Below are positions 1 to 6,364 of a DNA stretch of 7,263 nt, piece after piece. The stretch's first letter is position 1. Every line of letters begins with the position of its first letter. The notes below the pieces were generated by a model, which saw only the letters and a list, made by a program, of their open reading frames with translations, ran no database searches and was not told the origin of the DNA. The stretch is from CS4-C045 sp964347545. Lineage in GTDB: Bacteria > Planctomycetota > Planctomycetia > Pirellulales > UBA7805. The stretch covers positions 1-7,263 of the forward strand of contig CAYFZZ010000151.1 of assembly GCA_964347545.1 (NCBI GenBank), written 5' to 3'. A program made the position numbers and the translations under genes.

Positions 1-7
1 TTACCAA

Positions 8-23
8 TCCCGGCGCGCCGGGA
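8..23. repeat. 16-bp perfect GC-rich palindrome
   Basis: The sequence TCCCGGCGCGCCGGGA equals its own reverse complement. It lies about 45 bases past the stop of the minus-strand carboxyltransferase gene, so its transcript could fold into a six-pair GC stem with a CGCG loop. On the minus strand it is followed by ATTGGTAA rather than a run of T, so it is at best a poor intrinsic terminator. The palindrome is seen directly; a termination role is speculation. Confidence 0.5.
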
Positions 24-79
24 CTCACCACTCACCACTCACCACTCACTCCTCACCCCTCACCCCTCACCACTCACTC
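24..79. repeat. Heptamer tandem repeat, 8 units of CTCACCN
   Basis: Eight phased 7-bp units run without interruption: three CTCACCA, then CTCACTC, two CTCACCC, one CTCACCA and one CTCACTC. All share CTCAC, and variation is confined to the last two bases. On the minus strand each unit reads as a TGGTGAG-type heptamer, so a TGA occurs once every seven bases. The stop codon (67-69) and the last few codons of the carboxyltransferase gene fall inside the array. From memory, similar CTCACC arrays recur between genes in planctomycete genomes; I cannot verify that here. Confidence 0.9.
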
Positions 80-1689
80 CCCCCCTGCCCAGGCCGTTCT
101 TCCGCGTGTCGGGTGGCGACTTCCAGGGCCAAGGTCAGGATCTGCCGCGTTTCGGCTGGGTCGATGATGGCGTCCACCCACCCCCGCGCGGCGCCGTAAC
201 GGACATCCATCTGCCGCTCGTAATCGGCCCGGATCTTGTCCCGCAGTTCGGCCAGCTCAGCCGCATCGACCTGGCTGCCCTGCCGCTGGAGGCTGCGGAC
301 GGTCACGTCCAGGAGGGTGGAGGTGGCCTGGTCGGCGCCCATCACGGCACAGCGGGCCGAGGGCCAGGCGAACAGGAACCGCGGATCGTACGCTTTGCCG
401 CATTGAGCGTAGTTGCCGGCGCCGAAGGAACCGCCCAGCATGACGGTGATTTTCGCGACGCGGCTGTTGCTGACCGCCTGGACCAGCTTGGCGCCCGCCT
501 TGATGATCCCCTCCTGTTCGCTGGCCCGCCCCACCATGAACCCGTTGACGTCGTGGAAGAAGAGGATGGGCAGCCAGTCTTGATTGCAGTTGATCACGAA
601 CCGGGCTGCCTTCTCGGCGCTGTCCACGTACAGGACGCCCCCAAACTGGATCGGGCCTGCGGCCGGTCGCACCTGGTGGTGCTGGTTGGCCACGATTCCC
701 ACCGCAAAGCCCTCGATCCGGGCCGTGCCACACACGATCGTCTGGCCGTACTCGGCCTTGTACTCGGTAAACGTTCCCCCATCCACGATGCAGTCCAGCA
801 CGTCGCGGACTTCATAGTCGACCCGCGGATCGGGGCTGACCAGGTCGTACAGATCCGTTCCCGGGCGGCGGGCCGGCTGGGCCTCCCCACGGCTGTAGGG
901 GGCCACGGGCATGGTCGCATCGGGGGGTCTCAGCCCCACCAGCTGGCGGATCCGCTGCAAACAACGCTCGTCGTCCGGCTCGCGATAGTCGATCGTGCCG
1001 CTGATCCGCGCGTGCATCTCGGCCCCCCCCAGCTGTTCGTGCGACACCTCCTGCCCAATGGCGCTCTTCACCAACGCCGGACCGGCCAGGTACAGCCCCG
1101 ATCCTTCGGTCATCAAGGTCTTGTCGCACAGCACGGGCAAGTAACCGCCTCCCGCCACGCAGTTGCCCATGATCGCGGCCAGCTGGGGGACCCCGGCGGC
1201 CGACAGCACGGCGTTGTTGCGGAAAATGCGTCCAAAATCGTCTTCGTCCGGAAACACGTCTTCCTGCAGCGGCAGGAACACCCCCGCCGAATCGACCAGG
1301 TAGATCAGCGGGAGGCGATTAACCAGCGCGATCCGCTGAGCTCGCAGCAGCTTCTTGGTCGTGGCTGGAAAGAAGGCGCCCGCCTTGACCGTGGCGTCGT
1401 TGGCTGCGATCAGGTGTCGTTGGCCAGCGACGGTTCCTAGGATGGTGACCACGCCGGCAGCGGGCGCGCCGCCAAACTGGTCGTACATCTCCCACCCCGC
1501 CCAGGCACCCAGTTCCAGCCGGGGCATGCCCGGATCCAACAGCCGCTCAATCCGCTCGCGGGCCGTCCAGCGGCCTTTGGCATGTTGACGAGCGACCGCC
1601 TCGGGACCACCCCCCTCGGCCAGCTGTTGCTGCTGGGCGGCGATGCGGGCCGTCAGTTCCAAAAGCGATCCGTGGCGTGGGGAAGACAT
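67..1689 (-). CDS. Acyl-CoA carboxylase carboxyltransferase (beta) subunit, MCC/PCC-like
   Basis: Predicted 540-residue cytoplasmic enzyme that would move a carboxyl group from biotin to an acyl-CoA. The length fits methylcrotonyl-CoA carboxylase beta subunits (about 535). Two crotonase-like halves are visible. The N-half has ANDATVKAGAFFPATTKK (96-113), LVDSAGVFLP (131-140) and the glycine-rich oxyanion segment GNCVAGGGY (175-183). The C-half has FFHDVNGFMVGR (377-388), GGSFGAGNYAQCGKAY (419-434) and an AWPSARCAVMG segment (441-451). About a dozen extra residues near 337-350 set it apart from typical MCC beta, so the substrate (methylcrotonyl-, propionyl-, glutaconyl- or another acyl-CoA) is undetermined. 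The frame stays open for 305 codons further upstream, but that part is arginine/glycine-rich with no family similarity. The ATG at 1689 begins the recognisable N-terminal helix and has no good Shine-Dalgarno. The partner biotin carboxylase/carrier subunit is not in the window. The stop codon lies in the heptamer array. Confidence 0.92.
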   Translation of the reverse strand: MSSPRHGSLLELTARIAAQQQQLAEGGGPEAVARQHAKGRWTARERIERLLDPGMPRLELGAWAGWEMYDQFGGAPAAGVVTILGTVAGQRHLIAANDATVKAGAFFPATTKKLLRAQRIALVNRLPLIYLVDSAGVFLPLQEDVFPDEDDFGRIFRNNAVLSAAGVPQLAAIMGNCVAGGGYLPVLCDKTLMTEGSGLYLAGPALVKSAIGQEVSHEQLGGAEMHARISGTIDYREPDDERCLQRIRQLVGLRPPDATMPVAPYSRGEAQPARRPGTDLYDLVSPDPRVDYEVRDVLDCIVDGGTFTEYKAEYGQTIVCGTARIEGFAVGIVANQHHQVRPAAGPIQFGGVLYVDSAEKAARFVINCNQDWLPILFFHDVNGFMVGRASEQEGIIKAGAKLVQAVSNSRVAKITVMLGGSFGAGNYAQCGKAYDPRFLFAWPSARCAVMGADQATSTLLDVTVRSLQRQGSQVDAAELAELRDKIRADYERQMDVRYGAARGWVDAIIDPAETRQILTLALEVATRHAEERPGQGGSEW

Positions 1690-2097
1690 CCTGCGAGTGC
1701 TCGGAAAGTAAGCGACCCCCCTGACCAGCGGGGGTGGACCCCGGACGGGACGGTTACCAGTTTGGCCGATTCCCGCCCGCCGACAAAGGCCCGCGGCGGT
1801 CCCCCTGGCCACGCGGCGCGGGAGGCCGCGGGGCAGGTCGCAGGCCAGATCGGCATGTTGAAGGCTTGCCACACCAGGGCCGCCGGGACGTGGGATTTTT
1901 GCAGCGTCCCGGTGGCGGTCCCGTGCGACCGCCGGCACTCGACCAGTGGCTGCAACTGGCTGTCGGAAAAGCACTTGCGACAACCCGGCCCTGACCGCCC
2001 GGGCTTTGGCACCTGAACTGCTCGATGTCCCCCGCAACACGACACCTTTGGGGTTCGTCGCCCCAGCTGAGGTCCGCTGCCAAGGGAGGAGAACATC
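1690..2097. other. 408-bp divergent intergenic region, no gene recognised
   Basis: This spacer separates the carboxyltransferase start from the sigma factor start and should hold promoters for both. I found no convincing -35/-10 pair on either strand. Open frames crossing it look like high-GC noise. Two small inverted repeats are visible. ACCCCC (1715-1720) pairs with GGGGGT (1730-1735), about 25 bases upstream of the carboxyltransferase start. TGGGG (2049-2053) pairs with CCCCA (2061-2065) across a 7-base loop, about 20 bases upstream of the sigma factor's ribosome binding site. Either could be a leader hairpin, but such short GC stems arise easily by chance here. Confidence 0.6.
2085..2091 (+). 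promoter_or_regulatory. Strong Shine-Dalgarno for the sigma factor gene
   Basis: GGAGGAG lies six bases before the GTG at 2098. This fixes GTG as the start and rules out the nearby internal frames. It is the only strong ribosome binding site in the window; the other three kinds of start seen here (carboxyltransferase, GlmU-like, zinc-finger) have none, and metF has at most a weak one. Confidence 0.85.
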
Positions 2098-3732
2098 GTG
2101 GCCAAGAAGACGCACAGCAACCGCACTCGTTCCCCACGGCGGACCGCCAAACCGGCGGGCAAGATCAATGGCCACAGCAAGCCCTCCCTGGCGAAAGGTC
2201 CCCGCGGGGCCGCCGCGGGGTCGGCGCCGGTCGCCGAGGCGGCCGCGTCGGCAAGCCCTCCCGGACCCGGCGAGGATCAGTTTGCCGACAAGCGAATTTC
2301 CCGGGGCGGGGTGATCTCCACCGACGATCCGATTCGCATGTACCTCATGCAAATGGGCTCGATCTCGATGCTCTCCCGCCAGCAGGAGATCGATGCCGCC
2401 CGCCAAATCGAATACACGCAGTTCAACTTTCGCCACAGCATCCTGGCCTCGGACTACGTCCTGCGAGGGGCCGTTGACTTGCTGAGACAAGTCCGCGACG
2501 GCCAACTGCGGATCGACCGCACGATCGAGGTCTCGGTGACCAACACGGCCGAAAAGAAGCGGATCTTGCGGCGGCTGACCCCGAATCTCAAGACGATCGA
2601 ACACCTGCTGGCTCAGAACCGCCGCGATTTCCGCGTGGCGCTCAGCCGCCGCGTCGCCAAGGCAAAACGCGTGGTGGCCTGGCGGCGGATCGTCGTCCGC
2701 CGCAACAAAATCGTGCGGCTGATCGAAGAACTGAACCTGCGGCTCACCAAAATCCTCCCCCTCTACCAGCGCCTCTGCGAGATCTCGCAGCGGATGGACA
2801 CCATCTTACAGCAGCTAGGCGACCTCAAGGCCGGCACCAACGGGTTTGTGGCTTCCTCGGACGAGTTACGAGCCGAGTTGCGGTACCTGATGCGGATTAC
2901 CCTGGAAAGTCCCTCCAGCCTGAGGCGCCGGGTGCGGCGCAGCGAGCAATGGCAACGTGACTACGACGCGGCCAAACGGGTCCTGTCGGCAGGCAATTTG
3001 CGGCTGGTCGTCTCCATCGCCAAGAAGTATCGCAATCGCGGGCTGGGCTTCCTGGACCTGATCCAAGAAGGCAATACGGGCTTGATGCGAGCGGTGGAAA
3101 AATTCGAGCACGCTCGGGGTTACAAATTTTCGACCTACGCCACCTGGTGGATCCGCCAGGCCATCACCCGCGCCATCGCCGATCAAAGCCGCACGATTCG
3201 CGTGCCGGTCCATATGATTGATGCGATGAGCCGGGTGCGGGCCGTGACCAAGGAGCTGGTCCAAAAGCACGGTCGCGAACCGACGGTCGAAGAGACCGCC
3301 ACCGCCGCCCGGCTCTCCCTGGACGACGCCCGCTGCATCATCAAGATGACCCACCAGCCCCTGTCGCTGGACCAGCCCGTGGGGGATCACGATGACAGCT
3401 ATTTCGGCGAATTCCTGGAAGACCACCGGGACGACGATCCGCTGTTCGATACCCAGCAGCAAGCGCTGAAACAGCGCCTGGAGAGCTGTTTACAGGAACT
3501 GAATCATCGCGAACGGGAGATTCTCAGGCTGAGGTACGGGCTGGCCGACGGCTATTCCTACACGCTGGAAGAAGTTGGCCAGATCTTTTCCGTGACCCGC
3601 GAACGGGTGCGGCAGATCGAGGCCAAGGCAGTCCGCAAGCTGCAGCAGCCTCAGCAAAGCAAACGGCTGGTCGGTTTCCTGGACCAGGCCAACCCGGTGC
3701 TGCCCGACGTCCCCCAAGTCGACATGGCTTGA
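2098..3732 (+). CDS. RpoD/SigA-type RNA polymerase sigma-70 factor
   Basis: A 544-residue sigma factor that directs RNA polymerase to promoters. Residues 1-70 are basic and Ala/Pro/Gly-rich, with no recognisable region 1.1. Region 1.2 is about 76-108 (DDPIRMYLMQMG). An atypical, strongly basic helical section fills about 109-285, where RpoD proteins carry their non-conserved region. Region 2 (about 286-373) is close to E. coli RpoD, including GLGFLDLIQEGNTGLM and YKFSTYATWWIRQAITRAI; the Gln and Thr of the last motif are those known to read the -10 element. Region 3 spans about 374-445 (GREPTVEE, then SLDQPVGD, a finger-like acidic stretch and FGEFLEDH). Region 4 spans about 460-528, with helix-turn-helix EEVGQIFSVTRERVRQIEAK (491-510) keeping the -35-reading residues. 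It should therefore recognise ordinary TTGACA/TATAAT-like promoters. Planctomycetes can carry several RpoD-like paralogues, so I cannot say whether this is the essential primary factor. It starts at GTG behind a strong Shine-Dalgarno and ends directly against metF. Confidence 0.95.
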   Translation: MAKKTHSNRTRSPRRTAKPAGKINGHSKPSLAKGPRGAAAGSAPVAEAAASASPPGPGEDQFADKRISRGGVISTDDPIRMYLMQMGSISMLSRQQEIDAARQIEYTQFNFRHSILASDYVLRGAVDLLRQVRDGQLRIDRTIEVSVTNTAEKKRILRRLTPNLKTIEHLLAQNRRDFRVALSRRVAKAKRVVAWRRIVVRRNKIVRLIEELNLRLTKILPLYQRLCEISQRMDTILQQLGDLKAGTNGFVASSDELRAELRYLMRITLESPSSLRRRVRRSEQWQRDYDAAKRVLSAGNLRLVVSIAKKYRNRGLGFLDLIQEGNTGLMRAVEKFEHARGYKFSTYATWWIRQAITRAIADQSRTIRVPVHMIDAMSRVRAVTKELVQKHGREPTVEETATAARLSLDDARCIIKMTHQPLSLDQPVGDHDDSYFGEFLEDHRDDDPLFDTQQQALKQRLESCLQELNHREREILRLRYGLADGYSYTLEEVGQIFSVTRERVRQIEAKAVRKLQQPQQSKRLVGFLDQANPVLPDVPQVDMA

Positions 3733-4599
3733 TCAGAGGCCCACGTTCCGCAGCACGGCGGCCGTGGCTTGGGACTTGTTCAGCACGTAGAAGTGGATCC
3801 CCGGGACGCCCGCCTCCCGCAGCTGGTGCACCTGCCGCGTGGCAAACTCGACGCCCACCGCAAACTGCTGCTGCTCGTCCTCCCCCGCCGCCTGCAAGCA
3901 AGCCAGAAAATCGGGGGGCAGCGAGGCCCCGCACAGGCGGGTGATTCGCTGGATCTGAGCACCATTGGTTACCGGCAGGATCCCCGGAACGATCGGGACC
4001 CCGATCCCCAGCCTGTCGCAGGCGTCGCGGAAACGGAAAAAATCGCGGTTGTCGTAGAACAGCTGAGTGATCACGGCGTCGGCTCCGGCCTCGACCTTGC
4101 GTTTCAAGTTCACCAGGTCGGTCTCGGCGTCCGGCGCCTCCTGATGCGTCTCCGGATAGCCGGCCACCGCGATCCCAAAGTGGGGAAATTCCTCCCGAAT
4201 CAGCTCGACCAGCTGGTTGGCATACCGCAAGCCACCCGCCACCGGCCGAAACTCGGCCTCGCCCGCCGGCGGATCGCCCCGCAAGGCCACAATGTTGTCG
4301 ACCTGCCGCGCGGCCGCCTCCCGCAGAAAGTCCCGCAGCTGGTCGCGGGTCGACCCGACACAGGTCAGGTGAGAGGCGACCGGGCAGCCGTACTTCTGGC
4401 GGACCTCTTGGACAATCTCCAGGGTCTTCTCCCGCGTAGAACCGCCAGCGCCGTAGGTACAGGTAATAAAGCTGGGTTGGAATTGGACCAGCTGGTCCAC
4501 GTGGGCAAACAGAGCCCTCTCCCCCGCCGCAGTTTTGGGCGGAAACAACTCGAACGAAAGTCCGAACTTGCTGGGGCCGTAGGCTTCGCCAATCTTCAT
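3733..4599 (-). CDS. metF: 5,10-methylenetetrahydrofolate reductase
   Basis: A 288-residue cytoplasmic flavoprotein that reduces 5,10-methylene-THF to 5-methyl-THF, the methyl donor for methionine synthesis. Family landmarks of the FAD-binding TIM barrel appear in order: SFELFPPKT (15-23, with Glu17 matching the E. coli catalytic Glu28), ITCTYGAGGSTRE (45-57), SHLTCVGST (76-84), NIVALRGDPP (102-111, with Asp109 matching Asp120), GIAVAGYPETH (142-152), AGADAVITQLFYDN (171-184) and PGILPV (205-210). The length matches bacterial MetF, and there is no eukaryote-type regulatory domain. The frame is open for 51 more codons upstream, but the ATG at 4599 sits where family proteins start (MKIGEAYGP leading into the first strand). 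Only a weak GAGTGG lies upstream of it. Its stop is immediately next to the stop of the convergent sigma gene. The long repeat-bearing leader region is upstream. No S-box riboswitch or other methionine control element was recognised. Confidence 0.95.
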   Translation of the reverse strand: MKIGEAYGPSKFGLSFELFPPKTAAGERALFAHVDQLVQFQPSFITCTYGAGGSTREKTLEIVQEVRQKYGCPVASHLTCVGSTRDQLRDFLREAAARQVDNIVALRGDPPAGEAEFRPVAGGLRYANQLVELIREEFPHFGIAVAGYPETHQEAPDAETDLVNLKRKVEAGADAVITQLFYDNRDFFRFRDACDRLGIGVPIVPGILPVTNGAQIQRITRLCGASLPPDFLACLQAAGEDEQQQFAVGVEFATRQVHQLREAGVPGIHFYVLNKSQATAAVLRNVGL

Positions 4600-4642
4600 C
4601 ACGCCACTCAACTTTTTATGGTTTCTTCCTGACAGTCTGTGG

Positions 4643-4679
4643 GTGGATTGCTGTTTTTCAAGAGTGGCCACAGCGACAG
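4643..4679. repeat. Diverged direct repeat, copy 1 of 2
   Basis: This copy reads GTGGAT, a T-rich spacer, then AGAGTGGC(CACA)GCGACAG (4661-4679). The second copy at 4741-4772 has GTGGAT, a shorter spacer and AGAGTGGC(GGTT)GCGACAG. In the 19-base core, 15 of 19 positions agree with identical spacing. The function is unknown. It could be a paired binding site upstream of metF or the remains of an intergenic repeat family. Confidence 0.6.
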
Positions 4680-4740
4680 TCCGTCCGCGTGGGAAAGACG
4701 TGTGAGCAGCGGGTAGGATGGTAATAAGCGGGTTGTTGAA

Positions 4741-4772
4741 GTGGATCCGCAAAAGAGTGGCGGTTGCGACAG
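4741..4772. repeat. Diverged direct repeat, copy 2, with inverted array unit
   Basis: This is the second copy of the repeat at 4643-4679. In addition, bases 4753-4765 (AAGAGTGGCGGTT) equal the reverse complement of the tandem-array unit AACCGCACACTCTT with one base deleted. The element is therefore an opposite-orientation relative of the array starting only about 20-30 bases away. In single-stranded DNA or RNA it could pair with an array unit. Confidence 0.6.
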
Positions 4773-4783
4773 CGATAACATGG

Positions 4784-4946
4784 ACTCTTCATCCCGACTC
4801 TTAACCGACACTCTTAACCGACACTCTTAACCGCACACTCTTAACCGACACTCTTAACCGCACACTCTTAACCGCACACTCTTCACCGCACACTCTTCAC
4901 CGCACACTCTTCACCGAACACCCGTAACGGCACACCCTTAACCGAC
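4784..4946. repeat. 13/14-bp tandem repeat array, 11-12 units of ACTCTTAACCG(C)AC
   Basis: Eleven adjacent units start at 4797, 4810, 4823, 4837, 4850, 4864, 4878, 4892, 4906, 4920 and 4934, with a degenerate one at 4784. Units are 13 bp (ending CCGAC) or 14 bp (ending CCGCAC). The order is structured. Units 1-6 read CTTAACC and units 7-9 read CTTCACC. Units 10-11 start ACCC and are degenerate. The 27-bp pair 4810-4836 is repeated exactly at 4837-4863, so duplication of paired units has occurred. There are no unique spacers between units, so this is not CRISPR. No function can be read from the sequence. Confidence 0.93.
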
Positions 4947-5113
4947 CTGCTGATCCACTCTCCGCGAGCCAAACCATCTCGTTGCCCGAAAACTCCACCC
5001 CTCTCTGGCAGACATTACGCTCCATTCCCCTCTTCCATGGACCATTCCCTTTCTATGTCAGTCGCCTCCTACCCACACCTTCCTCGGAAGTCCCTTTTTC
5101 GTCACGCCATCCA

Positions 5114-6364
5114 TCAGCCAAACACGGGCGGCCCTTGATCCAGCTCGGGATCCCACCGCCGCCGCGCGTCGCTGGTCAGCTGGTAGACCGAGCGCAGCAA
5201 GCTGGCGTCGCAGTCGCGCATCTTCCGTCCCCGACGAGCCAACATGCGGGTCTGGACCGTGACGGCCACATCGGGTGCCACCTCGGTCGATTGCCCCAGC
5301 CCACCCGCGTAATTGACAAAGGAGGGGACATTCACCGTTGCCGTCCCATACACCGTGCTGGCCACGCCAATGGTCTTGCCCGAAAAAATCGCCGTGTTGA
5401 TCGCTGTCCGAGCGCAGTCGCCCACCAGGCAGCCCAGGAACTGCATCCCGCTGGCCACCTTCCGACCCTGGTACTCGACCGCGATTTCTCCATAGGAGTT
5501 TTTCAGGTTGCTGGTGGTCGTGCCGGCGCCCAAATTGACCCAACTGCCCACGTAACTGTGGCCCAGGAAACCGTGATGGCTCTTGTTGGAATAAGAATCA
5601 ATGATCGACGCCGTAATCTCGCCTCCCAGTTTACTGTGGCAGCCCGCCACGACCGGTCCCTTGAGGCTGGCATGTTCGATCACCGTCACGTCCGCTGCCA
5701 GATGCAGCGGTCCGCGGAGGTAAGCGTGGGCACCCACCGTCACGCCTGACTCCAGCACAATCGGACCGGACGTGGTATCGGTGACGACGTGGGGACCCAG
5801 CCTCGCGTCGGGGCCCAGGAAGACACCCTCCCGCTCCTCGCGGTAAGCACCCCCCGCCACCCGCCGCTCGAGATTGTCCCCGGTAATCTCCAGGTGCCGG
5901 GCCACCACGTCGTGCGGCCAGGTGAAGAGCGAGACTTGGGCGTCCAGCGTGGCGTCCGGGACCGCGTCCAGCCAGGCGGCCAGCTTGTCCGGCTGCGACA
6001 GGTCCTCGGTGGTGTGGGTGCGGGTGACGGCCAGAGCGGTGTGGGGGCCGACCCGCACTTTGCCGCTGTGGCCGGCGGCCAGCAGCTCGGGCAACAGGTC
6101 GGCGACCGAGGAGCTGGGGACCAGCCGCGCGTTGACAAACAGAGTGGGCTTGTCGCCCGGCAGGCTGTCGCGGGGGGCTCGAGCGAAATCGGCGTCGGCC
6201 AGGTCGCGGAGGTGGGGGCGGACGACACAGCGGTATTTGCGATCGACCTGCTGCACCAGCTCGACCAGCCGCTGGCCGCCGCACAGCAGGTCGAAGGCGG
6301 GCCGCGTCAGGGCCAGGGGGGCCAGGTCGGCCGTCGCTTCGTCTTCAAACAGGACAATCTTCAT
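5114..6364 (-). CDS. GlmU-like sugar nucleotidyltransferase/acyltransferase
   Basis: A 416-residue cytoplasmic protein resembling the alternative GlmU group of Bacteroidetes and planctomycetes. This group is predicted to make UDP-GlcNAc from glucosamine-1-phosphate by acetylation and uridylylation, feeding wall or lipopolysaccharide synthesis. The N-terminal part (1-about 180) lacks the classic GlmU GxGTRM loop but has the group's opening pattern, FEDEATADLAPLALTRPAFDL (6-26, with Arg21). From about 180 it is a left-handed beta-helix with hexapeptide-type turns (VFLGPD, VTVGAHAYL, VTVIEHASL). A conserved core YSNKSHHGFLGHSYVG (258-273) is followed by WVNLGAGTTTSNLKN (275-289). By alignment, His263 or His264 corresponds to the E. 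coli GlmU catalytic His363, and Asn286 to Asn377. The beta-helix core supports acyltransferase activity; the precise sugar is inferred. The ATG at 6364 begins the conserved MKIVLFED start. The 90 open codons upstream look non-coding, and there is no Shine-Dalgarno. It is divergent from the zinc-finger gene. Confidence 0.88.
   Translation of the reverse strand: MKIVLFEDEATADLAPLALTRPAFDLLCGGQRLVELVQQVDRKYRCVVRPHLRDLADADFARAPRDSLPGDKPTLFVNARLVPSSSVADLLPELLAAGHSGKVRVGPHTALAVTRTHTTEDLSQPDKLAAWLDAVPDATLDAQVSLFTWPHDVVARHLEITGDNLERRVAGGAYREEREGVFLGPDARLGPHVVTDTTSGPIVLESGVTVGAHAYLRGPLHLAADVTVIEHASLKGPVVAGCHSKLGGEITASIIDSYSNKSHHGFLGHSYVGSWVNLGAGTTTSNLKNSYGEIAVEYQGRKVASGMQFLGCLVGDCARTAINTAIFSGKTIGVASTVYGTATVNVPSFVNYAGGLGQSTEVAPDVAVTVQTRMLARRGRKMRDCDASLLRSVYQLTSDARRRWDPELDQGPPVFG

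Larger units (their letters stand above)
4600..5113. other. 514-bp gene-free region between glmU-like gene and metF
   Basis: Both flanking genes are on the minus strand, so this is downstream of the glmU-like gene and upstream of metF. It holds the two diverged direct repeats (4643-4772) and the 13/14-bp tandem array (4784-4946), annotated separately. The section 4947-5113 is pyrimidine-rich on the plus strand and contains nothing I recognise. There is no stem followed by a T-run that would clearly terminate glmU-like transcripts; CTTC(CGAG)GAAG near 5086-5097 is too small and lacks a U-tract. No confident metF promoter was found: TTGAAA on the minus strand (4656-4661) and CATAAA (4615-4620) are not properly spaced. 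Confidence 0.65.

Noticed and set aside
8..23. Intrinsic terminator for the carboxyltransferase gene
   Set aside because: The hairpin is plausible, but no U-run follows it on the minus strand. Kept only as a palindrome.
106..1440. 444-codon plus-strand open frame opposite the carboxyltransferase
   Set aside because: The minus-strand protein has clear family motifs throughout. The plus frame is His/Asp/Gly-rich antisense shadow caused by GC-rich third positions.
1690..2604. 305-codon N-terminal extension of the carboxyltransferase frame
   Set aside because: It overlaps the sigma gene in antisense, is Arg/Gly-rich and has no family similarity. The conserved protein begins at the ATG at 1689.
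4600..4752. 51-codon N-terminal extension of metF
   Set aside because: The residues look non-coding and overlap the direct repeats. The known family N-terminus begins at the ATG at 4599.
4608..4811. 67-codon minus-strand open frame upstream of metF
   Set aside because: It starts inside the tandem array, lacks a ribosome binding site and has no recognisable domain.
4784..4946. Possible CRISPR array
   Set aside because: Units are 13-14 bp and directly adjacent with no unique spacers, and no cas genes are present.
4784..4946. Replication origin iterons
   Set aside because: There is no DnaA-box-like TTATNCACA sequence, no AT-rich unwinding region and no replication gene nearby.
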